Source: Dyadobacter tibetensis Y620-1
GTDB lineage: Bacteria; Bacteroidota; Bacteroidia; Cytophagales; Spirosomataceae
Assembly: GCF_000566685.1 (NCBI RefSeq)
Contig: NZ_AZQN01000001.1
Coordinates: 496,001 to 560,000, forward strand
DNA length: 64,000 bases
Direction of reading: 5' to 3'
Part shown: positions 36,756-46,048 of the stretch, piece by piece
Numbering within the stretch: the first letter of the stretch is position 1
Layout: each line of letters opens with the position of its first letter
Translations under genes and position numbers: made by a program
Notes under the pieces: generated by a model
Told to the model about the DNA's origin: nothing
What the model saw: only the letters and a program-made list of their open reading frames with translations
Database searches by the model: none

Positions 36756-37217
36756 CTACTCTACCTTATCGGCTATTATTTGCCCTCTAAGCTCGCCATA
36801 CACGTTTTCGGCGGTCGGTATATTGATATACAGCCCCCCAAGAATTAATGCAGTTTGCAATTCAGTACTAAGGGTCACCGCCCCTTGTACCTGTCCACCT
36901 GTTGGCTTATCCGCTAAAATGAACTGAATAGGTCCAGCTTCCCAGGCAGGAGAAGCATTGTTAAGAGTAATTGAAGTTGGTGTTACGTTCTGATAAGTAA
37001 TATTGTATTTCAGACTCTTAGTAACTTTGTTATATTCAAAAACACCTGAACCTTTGCCAGCCGCCGACACACGGGGTACCGTTTGGTCGCTATTGATAAC
37101 GGCCGAAAACTTAATAATATCATCCTTATGTGGACCCTCTTCTTTACAAGAGAACATTACTCCTGTAACCAGGACCGCTGTAAATAACAGTAAAATACGT
37201 TTCATTGGCTTTTTCAT
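36756..37217 (-). CDS. CHRD-domain lipoprotein
   Basis: This 153-residue protein has the lipoprotein signal MKKPMKRILLLFTAVLVTG followed by VMFSC (lipid Cys near residue 24). A CHRD domain follows, with FSAVINSDQTVPRVSAAGKG, SGVFEYNKVTKSLKYNITY and the end VYGELRGQIIADKVE. CHRD domains are named from chordin; in bacteria they are exported and of unknown function. It probably sits in the outer or cytoplasmic membrane facing the periplasm. It is monocistronic. Confidence 0.88.
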   Translation of the reverse strand: MKKPMKRILLLFTAVLVTGVMFSCKEEGPHKDDIIKFSAVINSDQTVPRVSAAGKGSGVFEYNKVTKSLKYNITYQNVTPTSITLNNASPAWEAGPIQFILADKPTGGQVQGAVTLSTELQTALILGGLYINIPTAENVYGELRGQIIADKVE

Positions 37218-37262
37218 ACAACTTCAATTAATTAAACTAAACATAGGTGTTAAATATACATA

Positions 37263-37294
37263 CAAACATAGCAGCTTACAAAAATGATACCAAC
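37263..37294 (-). promoter_or_regulatory. Candidate promoter of the CHRD gene
   Basis: On the minus strand TATGTTTG (37263-37270) fits TAnnTTTG. GTTG lies 20 bases upstream (37291-37294), one base off TTTG. Confidence 0.4.
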
Positions 37295-37303
37295 AGTTCC
37301 GCA

Positions 37304-38038
37304 TTATATATTTCTGACGTCTGATTTACGAATATATACGATAGAATGATCCCATATGGTCCGATACCAGTGATCAACCGAGCCTAGTATGGTGATCCTG
37401 TGCCCCTTGCCTACCCCTTTAACCACTCCGGAAGCACCTGACGGATCCGTTCTCAAGAAGGTTTTAGGGTTAATAATGATTGCTGTTTGATATAAGGAGG
37501 GTAAGTTTATTATAGCCGCTACCAGCCCTAGATATACAATAATAGAAAGCTTATGAATCATTTGAATCCCTTGCCCTTTTCGGGTTTTGGTTACCATGAT
37601 GTATACGATATAGGTTGCAAATACCAATAAAATAAGGGGAATATACGCTCCATAACGCCGATAAAAAATGATGAAGTAACTGTAGTCATCCAGTGCATAG
37701 CCCTGGAGGTCGTGCTCCTGAGCCAAATTTTCCATCTTTTCAAAGAGAGTCCGGGACGGATTGGTTTGAGCCAGATTACTTAAATAATACAGTCCATCGG
37801 TATAATTTCCTGCTCTTTCCGACAAAAAACTGAGCTTTAAAAGCAGGGGTTGGTTATTTTTTTCGCTTTCCGTAAAATTTTTTTTGTACAATTCTATCGC
37901 TTCACTATAATGAGCGATAGCAAACAGAGAATCAGCCGTTTTTAACTCATTTTTATCGCCCGAAATGGCCCAATTCGGGCCTAGAATCGAACCTATAAAC
38001 ATACAAATTTTCAGGTATTTTGTCAACAGTACTTGCAT
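37304..38038 (-). CDS. TPR/SH3-domain membrane protein
   Basis: The protein has 244 residues from the ATG at 38038 (MQVLLTKYLKICMFIGSILG); 11 more residues are possible upstream. A signal segment is followed by TPR-like helices (KTADSLFAIAHYSEAIELYK). Two membrane helices follow (YIPLILLVFATYIVYIMV and LSIIVYLGLVAAIINLPSLY), then a C-terminal SH3-like domain (SGVVKGVGKGHRITILGSVD). The layout recalls BatE, but no bat genes adjoin it. It may be an envelope adaptor. Confidence 0.7.
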   Translation of the reverse strand: MQVLLTKYLKICMFIGSILGPNWAISGDKNELKTADSLFAIAHYSEAIELYKKNFTESEKNNQPLLLKLSFLSERAGNYTDGLYYLSNLAQTNPSRTLFEKMENLAQEHDLQGYALDDYSYFIIFYRRYGAYIPLILLVFATYIVYIMVTKTRKGQGIQMIHKLSIIVYLGLVAAIINLPSLYQTAIIINPKTFLRTDPSGASGVVKGVGKGHRITILGSVDHWYRTIWDHSIVYIRKSDVRNI

Positions 38039-38109
38039 TATACTTTCAATAATTCTACTTTTGCATCGCAATTACGGAAAACGCTTCGGCTAATCCAATA
38101 GAAATAATC

Positions 38110-38182
38110 GATTCTGTAGCTCAGCTGGTAGAGCAATACACTTTTAATGTATGGGTCCTGGGTTCGAATCCCAGCGGAATCA
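38110..38182 (+). tRNA. tRNA-Lys (anticodon TTT)
   Basis: The 73-base sequence begins GATTCTGTAGCTCAGCTGG. The acceptor stem GATTCTG/CGGAATC pairs with one G-T. The anticodon stem ATACA/TGTAT holds the loop CTTTTAA, giving TTT. The T-arm reads GGTTCGAATCC and the discriminator is A. Confidence 0.95.
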
Positions 38183-38183
38183 C

Positions 38184-38215
38184 AAAGAGGCTGTCCCAAA
38201 AGGATAGCCTCTTTT
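38184..38215 (+). terminator. Terminator of tRNA-Lys
   Basis: AAAGAGGCTGTCC and GGATAGCCTCTTT pair with a G-T wobble around a short loop and are followed by TT. Confidence 0.82.
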
Positions 38216-38535
38216 TAATAAGTATATCATTTATTTTTTTCCGAAATCTTCCCGGCATTCTGCTTCATGTCCTCTGTAAGTACAATTGTGAAGCTGCCCG
38301 ACCGGTGAGAAAGTCATATAGTTTTCTCCGTCTATTTAGCCTTGCCCGTATACCACCTTACAAAACGCAGCCGGATATATGGCTATTATTAATGAATTTA
38401 CAAAATTGATTTTTGCGGTCCCGGGTAAAACCATTATAATCTGAAGGCCGGAAGCTAATCGAAATAAATTCTATAAATATACGCATCACTCCTAAAATAT
38501 TCACAAGCCTGTTATTACCCATGCTATGTCTTAAC

Positions 38536-38840
38536 ACAGATGGAGCATAATGTGAATGAGGCTTGCATGGCACATGCCCGTGGAAATCGTAGCGGCGGAC
38601 CGCTTTAATGAACCCAATAAGAATGTAACACAAAGAGCCAAGTAGATTTTAGATGGCCCCAAAGCCCGCCCATTTCAAATGAGATAAGATAAATCAGGAA
38701 TATTGGAAAGTGTTTCCATTAGTGAATTAAATATAGAAATGTAATATTCCAGAGAGAATGGGGATGCTTTAAGGGCCTACCTTCATAAAGTAAATCTGGA
38801 GTTAGATAATAATTTCATAGAGAGCGGAAAAGGTCAATAG
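38536..38840 (+). pseudogene. Decayed IS66-family transposase remnant
   Basis: Fragments in three frames line up in the order expected for an IS66 TnpC transposase. TDGA is at 38536-38547, EACMAHARG around 38558-38584 (family: TDGY then C-x-AHARR) and ENGDALRAYLHKVNLELDNN then FIES at 38754-38825 (family: W-x-x-L-x-x-Y-x-x-DGRLEIDNN-x-x-EN). Stops and frameshifts separate them and the stretch between is shorter than in intact copies. No terminal inverted repeats are recognised. The wider gap 38216-38878 holds nothing else supportable; a 91-codon minus-strand frame there is a shadow. Confidence 0.55.
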
Positions 38841-38878
38841 CGTCAGATTGTAGAAACCGTAAGATGGCAGAATGGATA

Positions 38879-39865
38879 TCAAAACTTTATTTTGCGATCC
38901 GATATATAAGGTACTATTGGATAAATAAATTGATGCATATCAACTCCGAGCTGTTCAGGACTAGACCCAACAAAAACGGTATGCCTCCCTTGTACCATTA
39001 TCTCTCCCTTGCTATTTATCTCAATTATTGCCCAAATGGGGTCTTTATATGGAACCGTATTTTTTAACCAGGGAAAAGATTTGTCAACTTCGGCAGAATA
39101 TCGGATTTCCTGATACTCTTCTCCTAACCATTGATAAGATGCACTATTGATTTGAAGATAGTGGATTCCATTGATGATATTATGATAATCCTGATGATGG
39201 TGACCACTAATCACCAAAATAACTTTCGACCCGCCGTTTTTATTCGAATTTTCTAAGGTATACCGCAATAGCGTCCCATTCTCCAACCCACCTGCGTCAT
39301 TGTCCATCCCTTGATGGCAAAAAACAACGGTGGGAAGATTCGTACTGGACAAATCGGCTTTAAGCCATTCAACCTGCTTGGGAGAAATATATCGGGCATA
39401 CCCCTTCGGCCGGTTAGGGTCCTCATTATGCTCATTACCATCTAGTATTACAAAATGATAATCTTTCAGATCAAAAGAGTAATACCGGCCTTCTGCATTC
39501 CAGAATTTCAGTACCTGCTCTTTACTATATCCCCCGTCTGTATCGTGATTTCCTAAAACGTGATGTTTAGGACCACTAAACTCATTCCAAATATTCATTA
39601 AAACTTGATTCTCCTTTTTAGGAACACAAAAATCTCCACCTTGTATAATAAATTCTGGGGACTCTTTCTTCATAGAATTAATAAATGCGCGCATTCGGTC
39701 CGCGCCATCATGCATTAAATCAAAGTGTAAATCCGTTATGATTCCAAATCGAACGGATTTCACACCCATATTTTTAGGAATAAGTTCAGAAGTCATCAAG
39801 AGCCCCCCGGCCAGACCGGAGCGTTTGAGGAATGCTTTTCTATCCATTTTTAATGAACTCGACAT
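38879..39865 (-). CDS. Tat-type exported metallophosphoesterase
   Basis: This 328-residue protein starts with an export signal (KMDRKAFLKRSGLAGGLLMT), Tat-like but with RK in place of RR. The ATG at 39847 would begin at that motif. The calcineurin-like phosphoesterase motifs are complete: GIITDLHFDLMH, IIQGGDFCV, HHVLGNHDTDGG, and the C-terminal HQGMDND with VISGHHHQDYH. It is a two-metal phosphomonoesterase or phosphodiesterase acting in the periplasm. The substrate is unknown. It is monocistronic, with a decayed transposase at its 3' side. Confidence 0.87.
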   Translation of the reverse strand: MSSSLKMDRKAFLKRSGLAGGLLMTSELIPKNMGVKSVRFGIITDLHFDLMHDGADRMRAFINSMKKESPEFIIQGGDFCVPKKENQVLMNIWNEFSGPKHHVLGNHDTDGGYSKEQVLKFWNAEGRYYSFDLKDYHFVILDGNEHNEDPNRPKGYARYISPKQVEWLKADLSSTNLPTVVFCHQGMDNDAGGLENGTLLRYTLENSNKNGGSKVILVISGHHHQDYHNIINGIHYLQINSASYQWLGEEYQEIRYSAEVDKSFPWLKNTVPYKDPIWAIIEINSKGEIMVQGRHTVFVGSSPEQLGVDMHQFIYPIVPYISDRKIKF

Positions 39866-40018
39866 GTTGACAGGTTTAGAAATGACACTATATTTTCAAC
39901 CTGCAAATAAAGTCAAAACATTCTCAAAAGGTAAACTTATACTTTACTTTATAATTAAATTTTATACTTTTCTATGTGAAAAGGAAAATTAAGCTGATGT
40001 AATAGATGCATGACGGCG

Positions 40019-40051
40019 GGAGAGTTTCCTATCAATAGGACAGGGCTCTCC
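40019..40051. other. Nested hairpin in intergenic gap
   Basis: GGAGAG and CTCTCC flank an inner perfect TCCTAT-CA-ATAGGA stem. It lies just past the 3' end of the 40057 gene (minus strand) and lacks a T tract. It may stabilise a 3' end. Confidence 0.35.
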
Positions 40052-40056
40052 AATGA

Positions 40057-40971
40057 TTATTTCAGACTATTTAACCATGCCTGAGCGTTTCGCCGAGCTG
40101 CCTCCGTTGGCTCCGGCCCCATACGGTAACAGAATTTCCATATTTCATGTTTTTGCTCATAGGAGGGATTAATAAATTTCTTGCGATTATTTACTAACTT
40201 GGTCTGAGCTTTGAAATCGATATTTTTGCTGTTTTCCAAAAAATATAGCAAACGACTTTTGATCAATTGATTAGGATCCTTTAGTCGACTTAGGGCCTGA
40301 GCGTTTTCGAGATTATTTGTTTCAATTCGTCCCTTTTCGCTTTCTATATCCCGCTCTGCCTGATGCCTTGCATATTTGGCTTTAAAAGTTTCAAAATCTG
40401 ACTTTAGCAAAGGTTTAAGTGACTTGTAAAACAGAGCCTCCTTTTTGGCATCGTCTATTTGCTTTTTCATTTCCACCCTATCTTTCGGTGGAAGGCTGGA
40501 AAGCATCCCTTCCATTCCTGAGAATGTCTCTCCATTTTGTATGAGGATATCCAAGGTAGGAGTAAAGTCGGCCGGTTGCATATTTTGGGTATTACGAAGA
40601 TGGCGCTTATACTTTTCTTCTATATCACCCTCCAGTGTCTTCAAGTCTATTTGCGGATACTGTTTATCCAGCCAAGCGGCATAGCGCTCCTTAAAGTCTT
40701 TAGAAGCCGAATAGCCTTTCGCCCAGGTTGCCAAAAAATCGATAGCCTGGGTTTGTCGGCTGGGATCCAAAGTTTGAGCTGCCTTTTTCATATTGCTACT
40801 CCATCCGTAAAGTTGAAATTGCTTTTGTTTTAGATTGGAAAAAAACCGATCACGGAGTTCCATTTCACTCGTATTTAAATCTGTCAATACATCCGATACC
40901 TTCCAGGCAACCTGGAAAAGACATACAAGGATAAGGGCAATACAAATGGATACAATTCTAAATTTTTTCAT
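40057..40971 (-). CDS. Exported helical protein of unknown function
   Basis: The protein has 304 residues from the ATG at 40971 (MKKFRIVSICIALILVCLFQ); an upstream in-frame ATG at 41031 gives a poorer N-terminus. One hydrophobic segment acts as signal or anchor. The rest is charged and mostly helical, with blocks such as DRVEMKKQIDDAKKEALFYK and ERDIESEKGRIETNNLENAQ. No family is recognised and no catalytic motif is visible. It might be a periplasmic coiled-coil protein. Confidence 0.65.
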   Translation of the reverse strand: MKKFRIVSICIALILVCLFQVAWKVSDVLTDLNTSEMELRDRFFSNLKQKQFQLYGWSSNMKKAAQTLDPSRQTQAIDFLATWAKGYSASKDFKERYAAWLDKQYPQIDLKTLEGDIEEKYKRHLRNTQNMQPADFTPTLDILIQNGETFSGMEGMLSSLPPKDRVEMKKQIDDAKKEALFYKSLKPLLKSDFETFKAKYARHQAERDIESEKGRIETNNLENAQALSRLKDPNQLIKSRLLYFLENSKNIDFKAQTKLVNNRKKFINPSYEQKHEIWKFCYRMGPEPTEAARRNAQAWLNSLK

Positions 40972-41032
40972 GGCTAATAATGTAAAGTAAATGGCCTTCT
41001 TAGAGGCGTTATAAGAATTAAATATGGGCATA

Positions 41033-41260
41033 TCAGGCTGCCCAGCAGAGCGGCTCGAATTGGGCTGATGCTTGACCCTTTTCTATAGATATCACTACTT
41101 TCCAACCGGTCCGATCACATTCGCTCAACCTTAGACTGGCGGGTATTGGCAGGCATAAGGCCCCGACTAGCCTTATATTAAGAAACTGGTAAAGAATAGC
41201 TTTCCTATGGCAGCACAGGATAAGCATCGTCATTAATAGACTGTATTTTAAAGATTTCAT
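41033..41260 (-). CDS. Small hypothetical protein, doubtful
   Basis: This is a 75-codon frame with a hydrophobic start (MKSLKYSLLMTMLILCC) and no recognised family. Its stop is just before the preceding gene's extended frame, and it lies downstream of the DUF1501 terminator. The composition is odd for the genome (many Cys and Leu). It could be a chance frame in the leader of the 40057 gene. The rest of the gap to 41510 shows nothing I can name. Confidence 0.25.
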   Translation of the reverse strand: MKSLKYSLLMTMLILCCHRKAILYQFLNIRLVGALCLPIPASLRLSECDRTGWKVVISIEKGQASAQFEPLCWAA

Positions 41261-41510
41261 GATGATTGATTTTAACGGGGGGCGATATTTTAAAGTAATT
41301 AAACCTAACTTATAGAAGCCGCAACATAACCCTAATCATCAGATTATCTTGCAGTTATCTTATACAAAGCTACATGGACCATATGGCTTGTCCAACAGCT
41401 TTCGACAGATGACTAGGTTTGGTCGATAAAATACTAAGAACTGAATATGCACGGCCTATATCTTTTAACGGATTTATAACTGAATCGACATGATGCTTGC
41501 CACAGGCGCA

Positions 41511-41553
41511 AAAAAAGACCTGTCTGGTCCTAACATTGGATCAGACAGGTCTT
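41511..41553 (-). terminator. Terminator of the DUF1800-DUF1501 operon
   Basis: On the minus strand AAGACCTGTCTG and CAGACAGGTCTT form a perfect 12-bp stem followed by TTTTT. Confidence 0.9.
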
Positions 41554-41572
41554 CATCATAAAGCCCTTATTT

Positions 41573-42841
41573 TCATCGCTTCATCAATCCCAAATATTGA
41601 CCTTCCCAATCCGGGAAAATATTCGAAATATTGTCTATTCCTAATTGTCGTCCAGCCACTTCGGCGAAGACCGCTCTGTAATCCGTTGTCACCTTCAAGT
41701 CACGACCATCTTCCAAATTCTCCGGAGCAAGCGGACTTACCGTCCCATAGACCCTCCCTCCTACTACATTATGGCCTAATATAAAATTGCAGGACGCTCG
41801 CCCATGGTCAGTCCCTCCGGTACCATTCTGTTTCACTGTGCGTCCAAATTCGGTCATACTCATGACGGTCACCTGATCTTGAAAGGCACCAAGATCCTCC
41901 CAAAAAGCGCAGATACTATCGTTGAAATCAAGTAGGTTTCTGGCAAAAACCCCTGCCACTGTTCCCTGATTAAAATGGGTATCCCAACCATTAGATTCGG
42001 CAAATCCGATTTCGAGTCCTACTTCCATTTTTATAAGTTGAGCAATTTGCTTCAACGAGTTACCTAGAGCTGAATTAGGGTACCTAACCCCTGCCTCAGG
42101 TTTATAGCCTTTAAGGTCGGTCTTTTGTAATAAGGACATTGCTTCAAAACTATCTTTTCCGGTGTGTTGCAGGAGTCCCTGAGCCGTTTGATCATAGAGA
42201 TCCTCCAGCCTTTCCGATGCCGCTTGAGCGGCACCTGGATTGCCTTTCAGTTGAATGGCAAAATCCTGCAAATTGCTGATTGCGATGGCTGGCTCCTTCC
42301 CATATAAAGATCGGGGAAGGGCCGAGGTGAGGCTTACTGCCGAGAAAGGGGTATCAACATGAGTTTTTTTTCGGTTAGATAAGGATCGATTGAGCCATCC
42401 TGAATCGGTACCTTTACGAAATGGGGTACCAGTCTCCATATAATCCTGGGCGTCAAAATGGGAGCGAGTGGCATTGGGCGACCCGATTCCCTGAACGATG
42501 GCGAGCCGCCCCTGACCAAATAAACCTTGAAAACCTTTTAATGCCGGATGAAGGCCAAATGTACCATCCAGGTCAATAAGCCCCGTCCCGCTGGTTCCAG
42601 GTTTTATAAACAGAGAAGGTCGTGCCTGCTTGAGAAAAGGGTCGTTGAAAGGGCTGACAGCCATCAATCCGTCCATTGCACCTCTTTGAAAGATACATAC
42701 CAATGTATTTTGCTTTTGGAAAGGGGAATTCGCAGTCTGTGAAACAGCTGCCTGGAATACATAATCCGGAATATTCCCCATAATGCTAGCGCCAAAGATC
42801 GACAATCCACTGGCTTTTATAAATGCTCTCCTTGTGGCCAT
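41573..42841 (-). CDS. DUF1501 family exported protein
   Basis: This 422-residue protein has a Tat-like signal (MATRRAFIKASGLSIFGASI). The DUF1501 core shows TLVCIFQRGAMDGLMAVSPF, GIGSPNATRSHFDAQDYMET, SNGWDTHFNQGTVAGVFARN and MTEFGRTVKQNGTGGTDHGR. The family has a sulfatase-like fold but no proven reaction. It follows the DUF1800 gene by 19 bases. This DUF1800-DUF1501 pairing is very common in bacteria, and both are thought to act outside the cytoplasm. It is distinct from the DUF1501 copy at 4088, which goes with DUF1553. Confidence 0.9.
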   Translation of the reverse strand: MATRRAFIKASGLSIFGASIMGNIPDYVFQAAVSQTANSPFQKQNTLVCIFQRGAMDGLMAVSPFNDPFLKQARPSLFIKPGTSGTGLIDLDGTFGLHPALKGFQGLFGQGRLAIVQGIGSPNATRSHFDAQDYMETGTPFRKGTDSGWLNRSLSNRKKTHVDTPFSAVSLTSALPRSLYGKEPAIAISNLQDFAIQLKGNPGAAQAASERLEDLYDQTAQGLLQHTGKDSFEAMSLLQKTDLKGYKPEAGVRYPNSALGNSLKQIAQLIKMEVGLEIGFAESNGWDTHFNQGTVAGVFARNLLDFNDSICAFWEDLGAFQDQVTVMSMTEFGRTVKQNGTGGTDHGRASCNFILGHNVVGGRVYGTVSPLAPENLEDGRDLKVTTDYRAVFAEVAGRQLGIDNISNIFPDWEGQYLGLMKR

Positions 42842-42860
42842 AGTTCTTAAGATTTTTGAT

Positions 42861-44735
42861 TTACCGTTTTTGATATTCCGGAGATCCTAGTATTAGACCT
42901 ACTACCTGCGCAAGCGTGGTAGAGTTACTTCCCCTTTGACTCTTTTTATCGTTCTGCAACTTATTGTACGATTCATCCCTGGGATTATCGCCGGGAAGAT
43001 TGTGTTGTTTGCTGGCATGCTCTAATTTTTCGCCCAAGGTCGGGTCGGTGAGAAGCGGAGCCAAACGCTGCAATGTTGCCGACAAGTCACGAGAAGGAAG
43101 CAAAAGCTCCGAATAAATTTGCAAAGCTTCTTTGGAACTCCCGGGTTCGTGCCCTTTATTTAGCCCAAGCAAATTGACACGCACACCAGGCAGTCTACCC
43201 GAAGCCATGGCCAATCCAAAATTCATTCTATTGAGAAGGGATCCGGTGTTGATCCAAAAATTACCATTATCTGGAAATCCCGTTGGCGCCTGATAACTAT
43301 ACATTTTTTCACCCATTCTGCTAATCCATCCGTAGAGTGCATATGGCTGTGTCAGATCGGCATCCAGATTACGGACAGACCCAATGGCCAGCTCAAATGG
43401 GGATTTAATTTTCTCCCCCGCTTTAATCTCTTCCCAAAACTCTTCGGTCTGCACCATCGCTCGTAATACAGATGGAATATCTCCCTTCTCTTTAACAAAC
43501 ACAGTCGCCATTTTGCCTACCAGTTCGGCTGATGGATTGTCACTCACAAATCGAATGGCTATTTTTCTACTAATAAAATTGGCTGTAGCCCGATGTGCAG
43601 CCAAGAGCTCAATAAGTGCAACCCCTTCTTCATAACCGCTATTTTCTGGAAAGTTTACCCCAAGCACTACTTTACTTCCCTGGTCATGCCTGGCGGGAGT
43701 AAACACGAAATCACCGTCCATTACTGTCCCATGTCCATTAACTTTACCACCTTGCTTCCGTCTGCTGCTGGCCTGGGTGTTCACAAATCTTCCCATAGGC
43801 CTTACAGTCCAGCCTGTTAAAACCCGGGCAGCCTCCGTCACATCCAGCTGGGTGAAACCCCCATCGACACCCATGGTATGTAGTTCCATTAGCTCCCGAG
43901 CATAATTCTCATTGAGTCCATTAACTTTTCGTTTGAGTTTTATCTTCATATCCATCTCTTTCCGAGAACCTTCTTTAACCGAAGCTTGTCTTCTGGAAAT
44001 AGTATTACTATCGGAGGCACTACTAAAATTATCCAAATAGTATAACATGGCAGGCGATTTGGCAGTTTGTAAAAGCAAGTCATTAAAATTTCCAAGCGCA
44101 TGTGGCCTTATCACATCTCTTTCGAAGGATGGTATAAACAGCGCGCTTCTGTTATTGGTCATCGAGACATTGAAATGGTTAAACCAGAAACTGGTCATCA
44201 CTTCTTGAAGTTGATATTTACTGTAGGCGGCTCTGATAATTTTTTGAGATACCAATTGTTTCTGCAATTCTATAGGTCTACGTAAACCTTGCTCCCGCAT
44301 ATAATCGCTTAAGGCTTGTTGGTAAGCTATGCTGCCTTTCTGGAGGGAGTCATTTGGAATGACTCCTTTAGAGATAGCCTCCCGGAGAACAGCACCGGGA
44401 TTGGGGAATTTCTCAGCAATCTGCTCATTGCTCATCGCCAAAATATCGAAATCTTCCAAGCGGCTATGAAGCTGATCATCCACTGTAGATATTAATTGAG
44501 ATTCGAACCAGTTTTCTAATCCTAACTCCTGGATTTCTTCAACCTGACCAGGCCGAGGCCCAAATGTAAATCGGTTTAATAACAAGGCAGCTGCGGCTTT
44601 TTTGGAAAAGCCAGCCCTTTCGTAGGGCATTTTCCAGTTGGCCCTGACAGAGCTACTCCCTGTGGATACCAAAAATATACTAATAAACAGACAGGAGGTA
44701 AGCAGTAATTCTCGCCAATATTTTTTACTTTCCAT
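42861..44735 (-). CDS. DUF1800 family exported protein
   Basis: This 624-residue protein has an N-terminal signal (LLLTSCLFISIFLVSTGSSS). The DUF1800 start LLNRFTFGPRPGQVEEIQEL is followed by FWFNHFNVSMTNNRS. The central LNENYARELMELHTMGVDGG leads to FTQLDVTEAARVLTGWTVRP, and AIRFVSDNPSAELVGKMA lies further on. The C-terminal region carries QAPTGFPDNGNFWINTGSLL. DUF1800 proteins have no known activity and nearly always partner DUF1501, as here. Transcription runs away from the LytS/LytR pair, 180-odd bases upstream. Confidence 0.92.
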   Translation of the reverse strand: MESKKYWRELLLTSCLFISIFLVSTGSSSVRANWKMPYERAGFSKKAAAALLLNRFTFGPRPGQVEEIQELGLENWFESQLISTVDDQLHSRLEDFDILAMSNEQIAEKFPNPGAVLREAISKGVIPNDSLQKGSIAYQQALSDYMREQGLRRPIELQKQLVSQKIIRAAYSKYQLQEVMTSFWFNHFNVSMTNNRSALFIPSFERDVIRPHALGNFNDLLLQTAKSPAMLYYLDNFSSASDSNTISRRQASVKEGSRKEMDMKIKLKRKVNGLNENYARELMELHTMGVDGGFTQLDVTEAARVLTGWTVRPMGRFVNTQASSRRKQGGKVNGHGTVMDGDFVFTPARHDQGSKVVLGVNFPENSGYEEGVALIELLAAHRATANFISRKIAIRFVSDNPSAELVGKMATVFVKEKGDIPSVLRAMVQTEEFWEEIKAGEKIKSPFELAIGSVRNLDADLTQPYALYGWISRMGEKMYSYQAPTGFPDNGNFWINTGSLLNRMNFGLAMASGRLPGVRVNLLGLNKGHEPGSSKEALQIYSELLLPSRDLSATLQRLAPLLTDPTLGEKLEHASKQHNLPGDNPRDESYNKLQNDKKSQRGSNSTTLAQVVGLILGSPEYQKR

Positions 44736-44869
44736 ATCAGATTACGGTAAGGTTGCGGAGTCTTTGACCATATTCATAGACTAGGTTTAAAATAGTTTAC
44801 TAATATTTTTATTCCACCCCAGCGATCACGGCATTTAGTCGACTGAATCAGGGCTTATGTCGATAAGAA

Positions 44870-44900
44870 TTTGATGGTGTATCTCATGATTATAAATTTG
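44870..44900 (+). promoter_or_regulatory. Consensus Bacteroidota promoter of the lytS-lytR pair
   Basis: TTTG at 44870-44873, 19 bases, then TAAATTTG at 44893-44900: a perfect match to the consensus. Transcription should start near 44907, only 8 bases before the ATG at 44915. This favours the ATG at 44945. Confidence 0.78.
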
Positions 44901-44944
44901 TTTATTCTAAGTCCATGACCCTTAAGGCTAGTCAGCTCAACCCT

Positions 44945-46048
44945 ATGAATATTCCACCGGTACCATTGCATATCGGTTTCTGGATAGGTGTAACCCTATT
45001 CTTAACAGTTGTATATGGTACCGCATTGCCTGGTTTTTGGCTCACACTCGGCATCATGTGCCTGTTTGTGCCTATCCATGCAGCATATTATTATAGTTTG
45101 GCAAACTTCATTTTCCCGAAATACCTTTTTAAGGGAAGATATGTACATTTTCTTATTGGGCTATTATGCAGTTTTGCATTATCAACTTTGCTTTTCCGGG
45201 CTATGGAAATATGGATAGCCAACCCGATTATATATGCAAAACTTAAGTCACAAGACCCAGGACTGATCATTGATAAACTTGAACTAGCTCCCTGGGATCA
45301 ATTTAAGAGCAGTTCTGCAATGTTAAATGCTTTCGAGCAAGTCAACTTTATCGTATGGATTACGCTTGCCATAAAATTCTTTAATATGTGGTATCAAAAA
45401 CAAAAGGCGGCATTGGAGGCAGAACTTAACTTGTTAAAGGGGCAATTACACCCTCATTTTCTTTTTAACACCCTGAATAATTTATATTCACTCACTCTTT
45501 CACAGTCTCCACAGTCCCCAGCCGTGGTGATGGGACTTTCTGAAATTCTTCGGTATATGCTTTATGAGGCCAGCCACGATGTTGTCCTATTAAAACGAGA
45601 TATAGAGATATTAGAAAACTATATTACCTTGGAAAAAATCAGGTATCAAGACCGACTCCAACTTCAATTTAGTATTAATGGGTTAGAAGCAAATCAGGAA
45701 ATAGTACCCTTGCTCCTACTCCCACTTGTAGAGAATGCATTTAAGCATGGTGTCAGTGAGAAGGTAGGAGAAGCCTGGATTAATATTGATCTAAAAGTGA
45801 AGGACTCGAGGCTTAAATTCAAAATCTCTAATAACAAAGGAGAAAAAAAGACGCTCAAAAGTGAAATCGATAGTTTAGCTAAGGATTCTGGTAAACAAAT
45901 CGGCCATATAGGCTTGGCTAACATACGTAAGCGACTAGAGATATTGTACCCTTCCGCCTTTCAATTTAAAATTATTGATGAGGAAGAACTATATGCCGTT
46001 ATTCTGGAAATAGAATTGTCGAAACGTCTTAATATTGAGGTAATATGA
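44945..46048 (+). CDS. LytS-like sensor histidine kinase
   Basis: The protein has 367 residues from the ATG at 44945; the ATG at 44915 lies almost at the predicted transcription start. Four membrane helices occupy about the first 140 residues (GFWIGVTLFLTVVYGTALPG onward). A His_kinase domain follows with the phosphoacceptor in LHPHFLFNTLNNLYSLTL (His 169 from this start) and the ATPase N-box PLVENAFKHGVSE. The late motif is GHIGLANIRKRLEILYPSAF. It has no recognisable extracellular sensor. Its stop overlaps the response regulator start by 4 bases (ATGA), so the two are translationally coupled. Confidence 0.92.
   Translation: MNIPPVPLHIGFWIGVTLFLTVVYGTALPGFWLTLGIMCLFVPIHAAYYYSLANFIFPKYLFKGRYVHFLIGLLCSFALSTLLFRAMEIWIANPIIYAKLKSQDPGLIIDKLELAPWDQFKSSSAMLNAFEQVNFIVWITLAIKFFNMWYQKQKAALEAELNLLKGQLHPHFLFNTLNNLYSLTLSQSPQSPAVVMGLSEILRYMLYEASHDVVLLKRDIEILENYITLEKIRYQDRLQLQFSINGLEANQEIVPLLLLPLVENAFKHGVSEKVGEAWINIDLKVKDSRLKFKISNNKGEKKTLKSEIDSLAKDSGKQIGHIGLANIRKRLEILYPSAFQFKIIDEEELYAVILEIELSKRLNIEVI

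Noticed and set aside
38358-38633. 91-codon minus-strand frame after tRNA-Lys
   Set aside because: It is the reverse-strand shadow of the decayed transposase, where the plus strand shows IS66 motifs.
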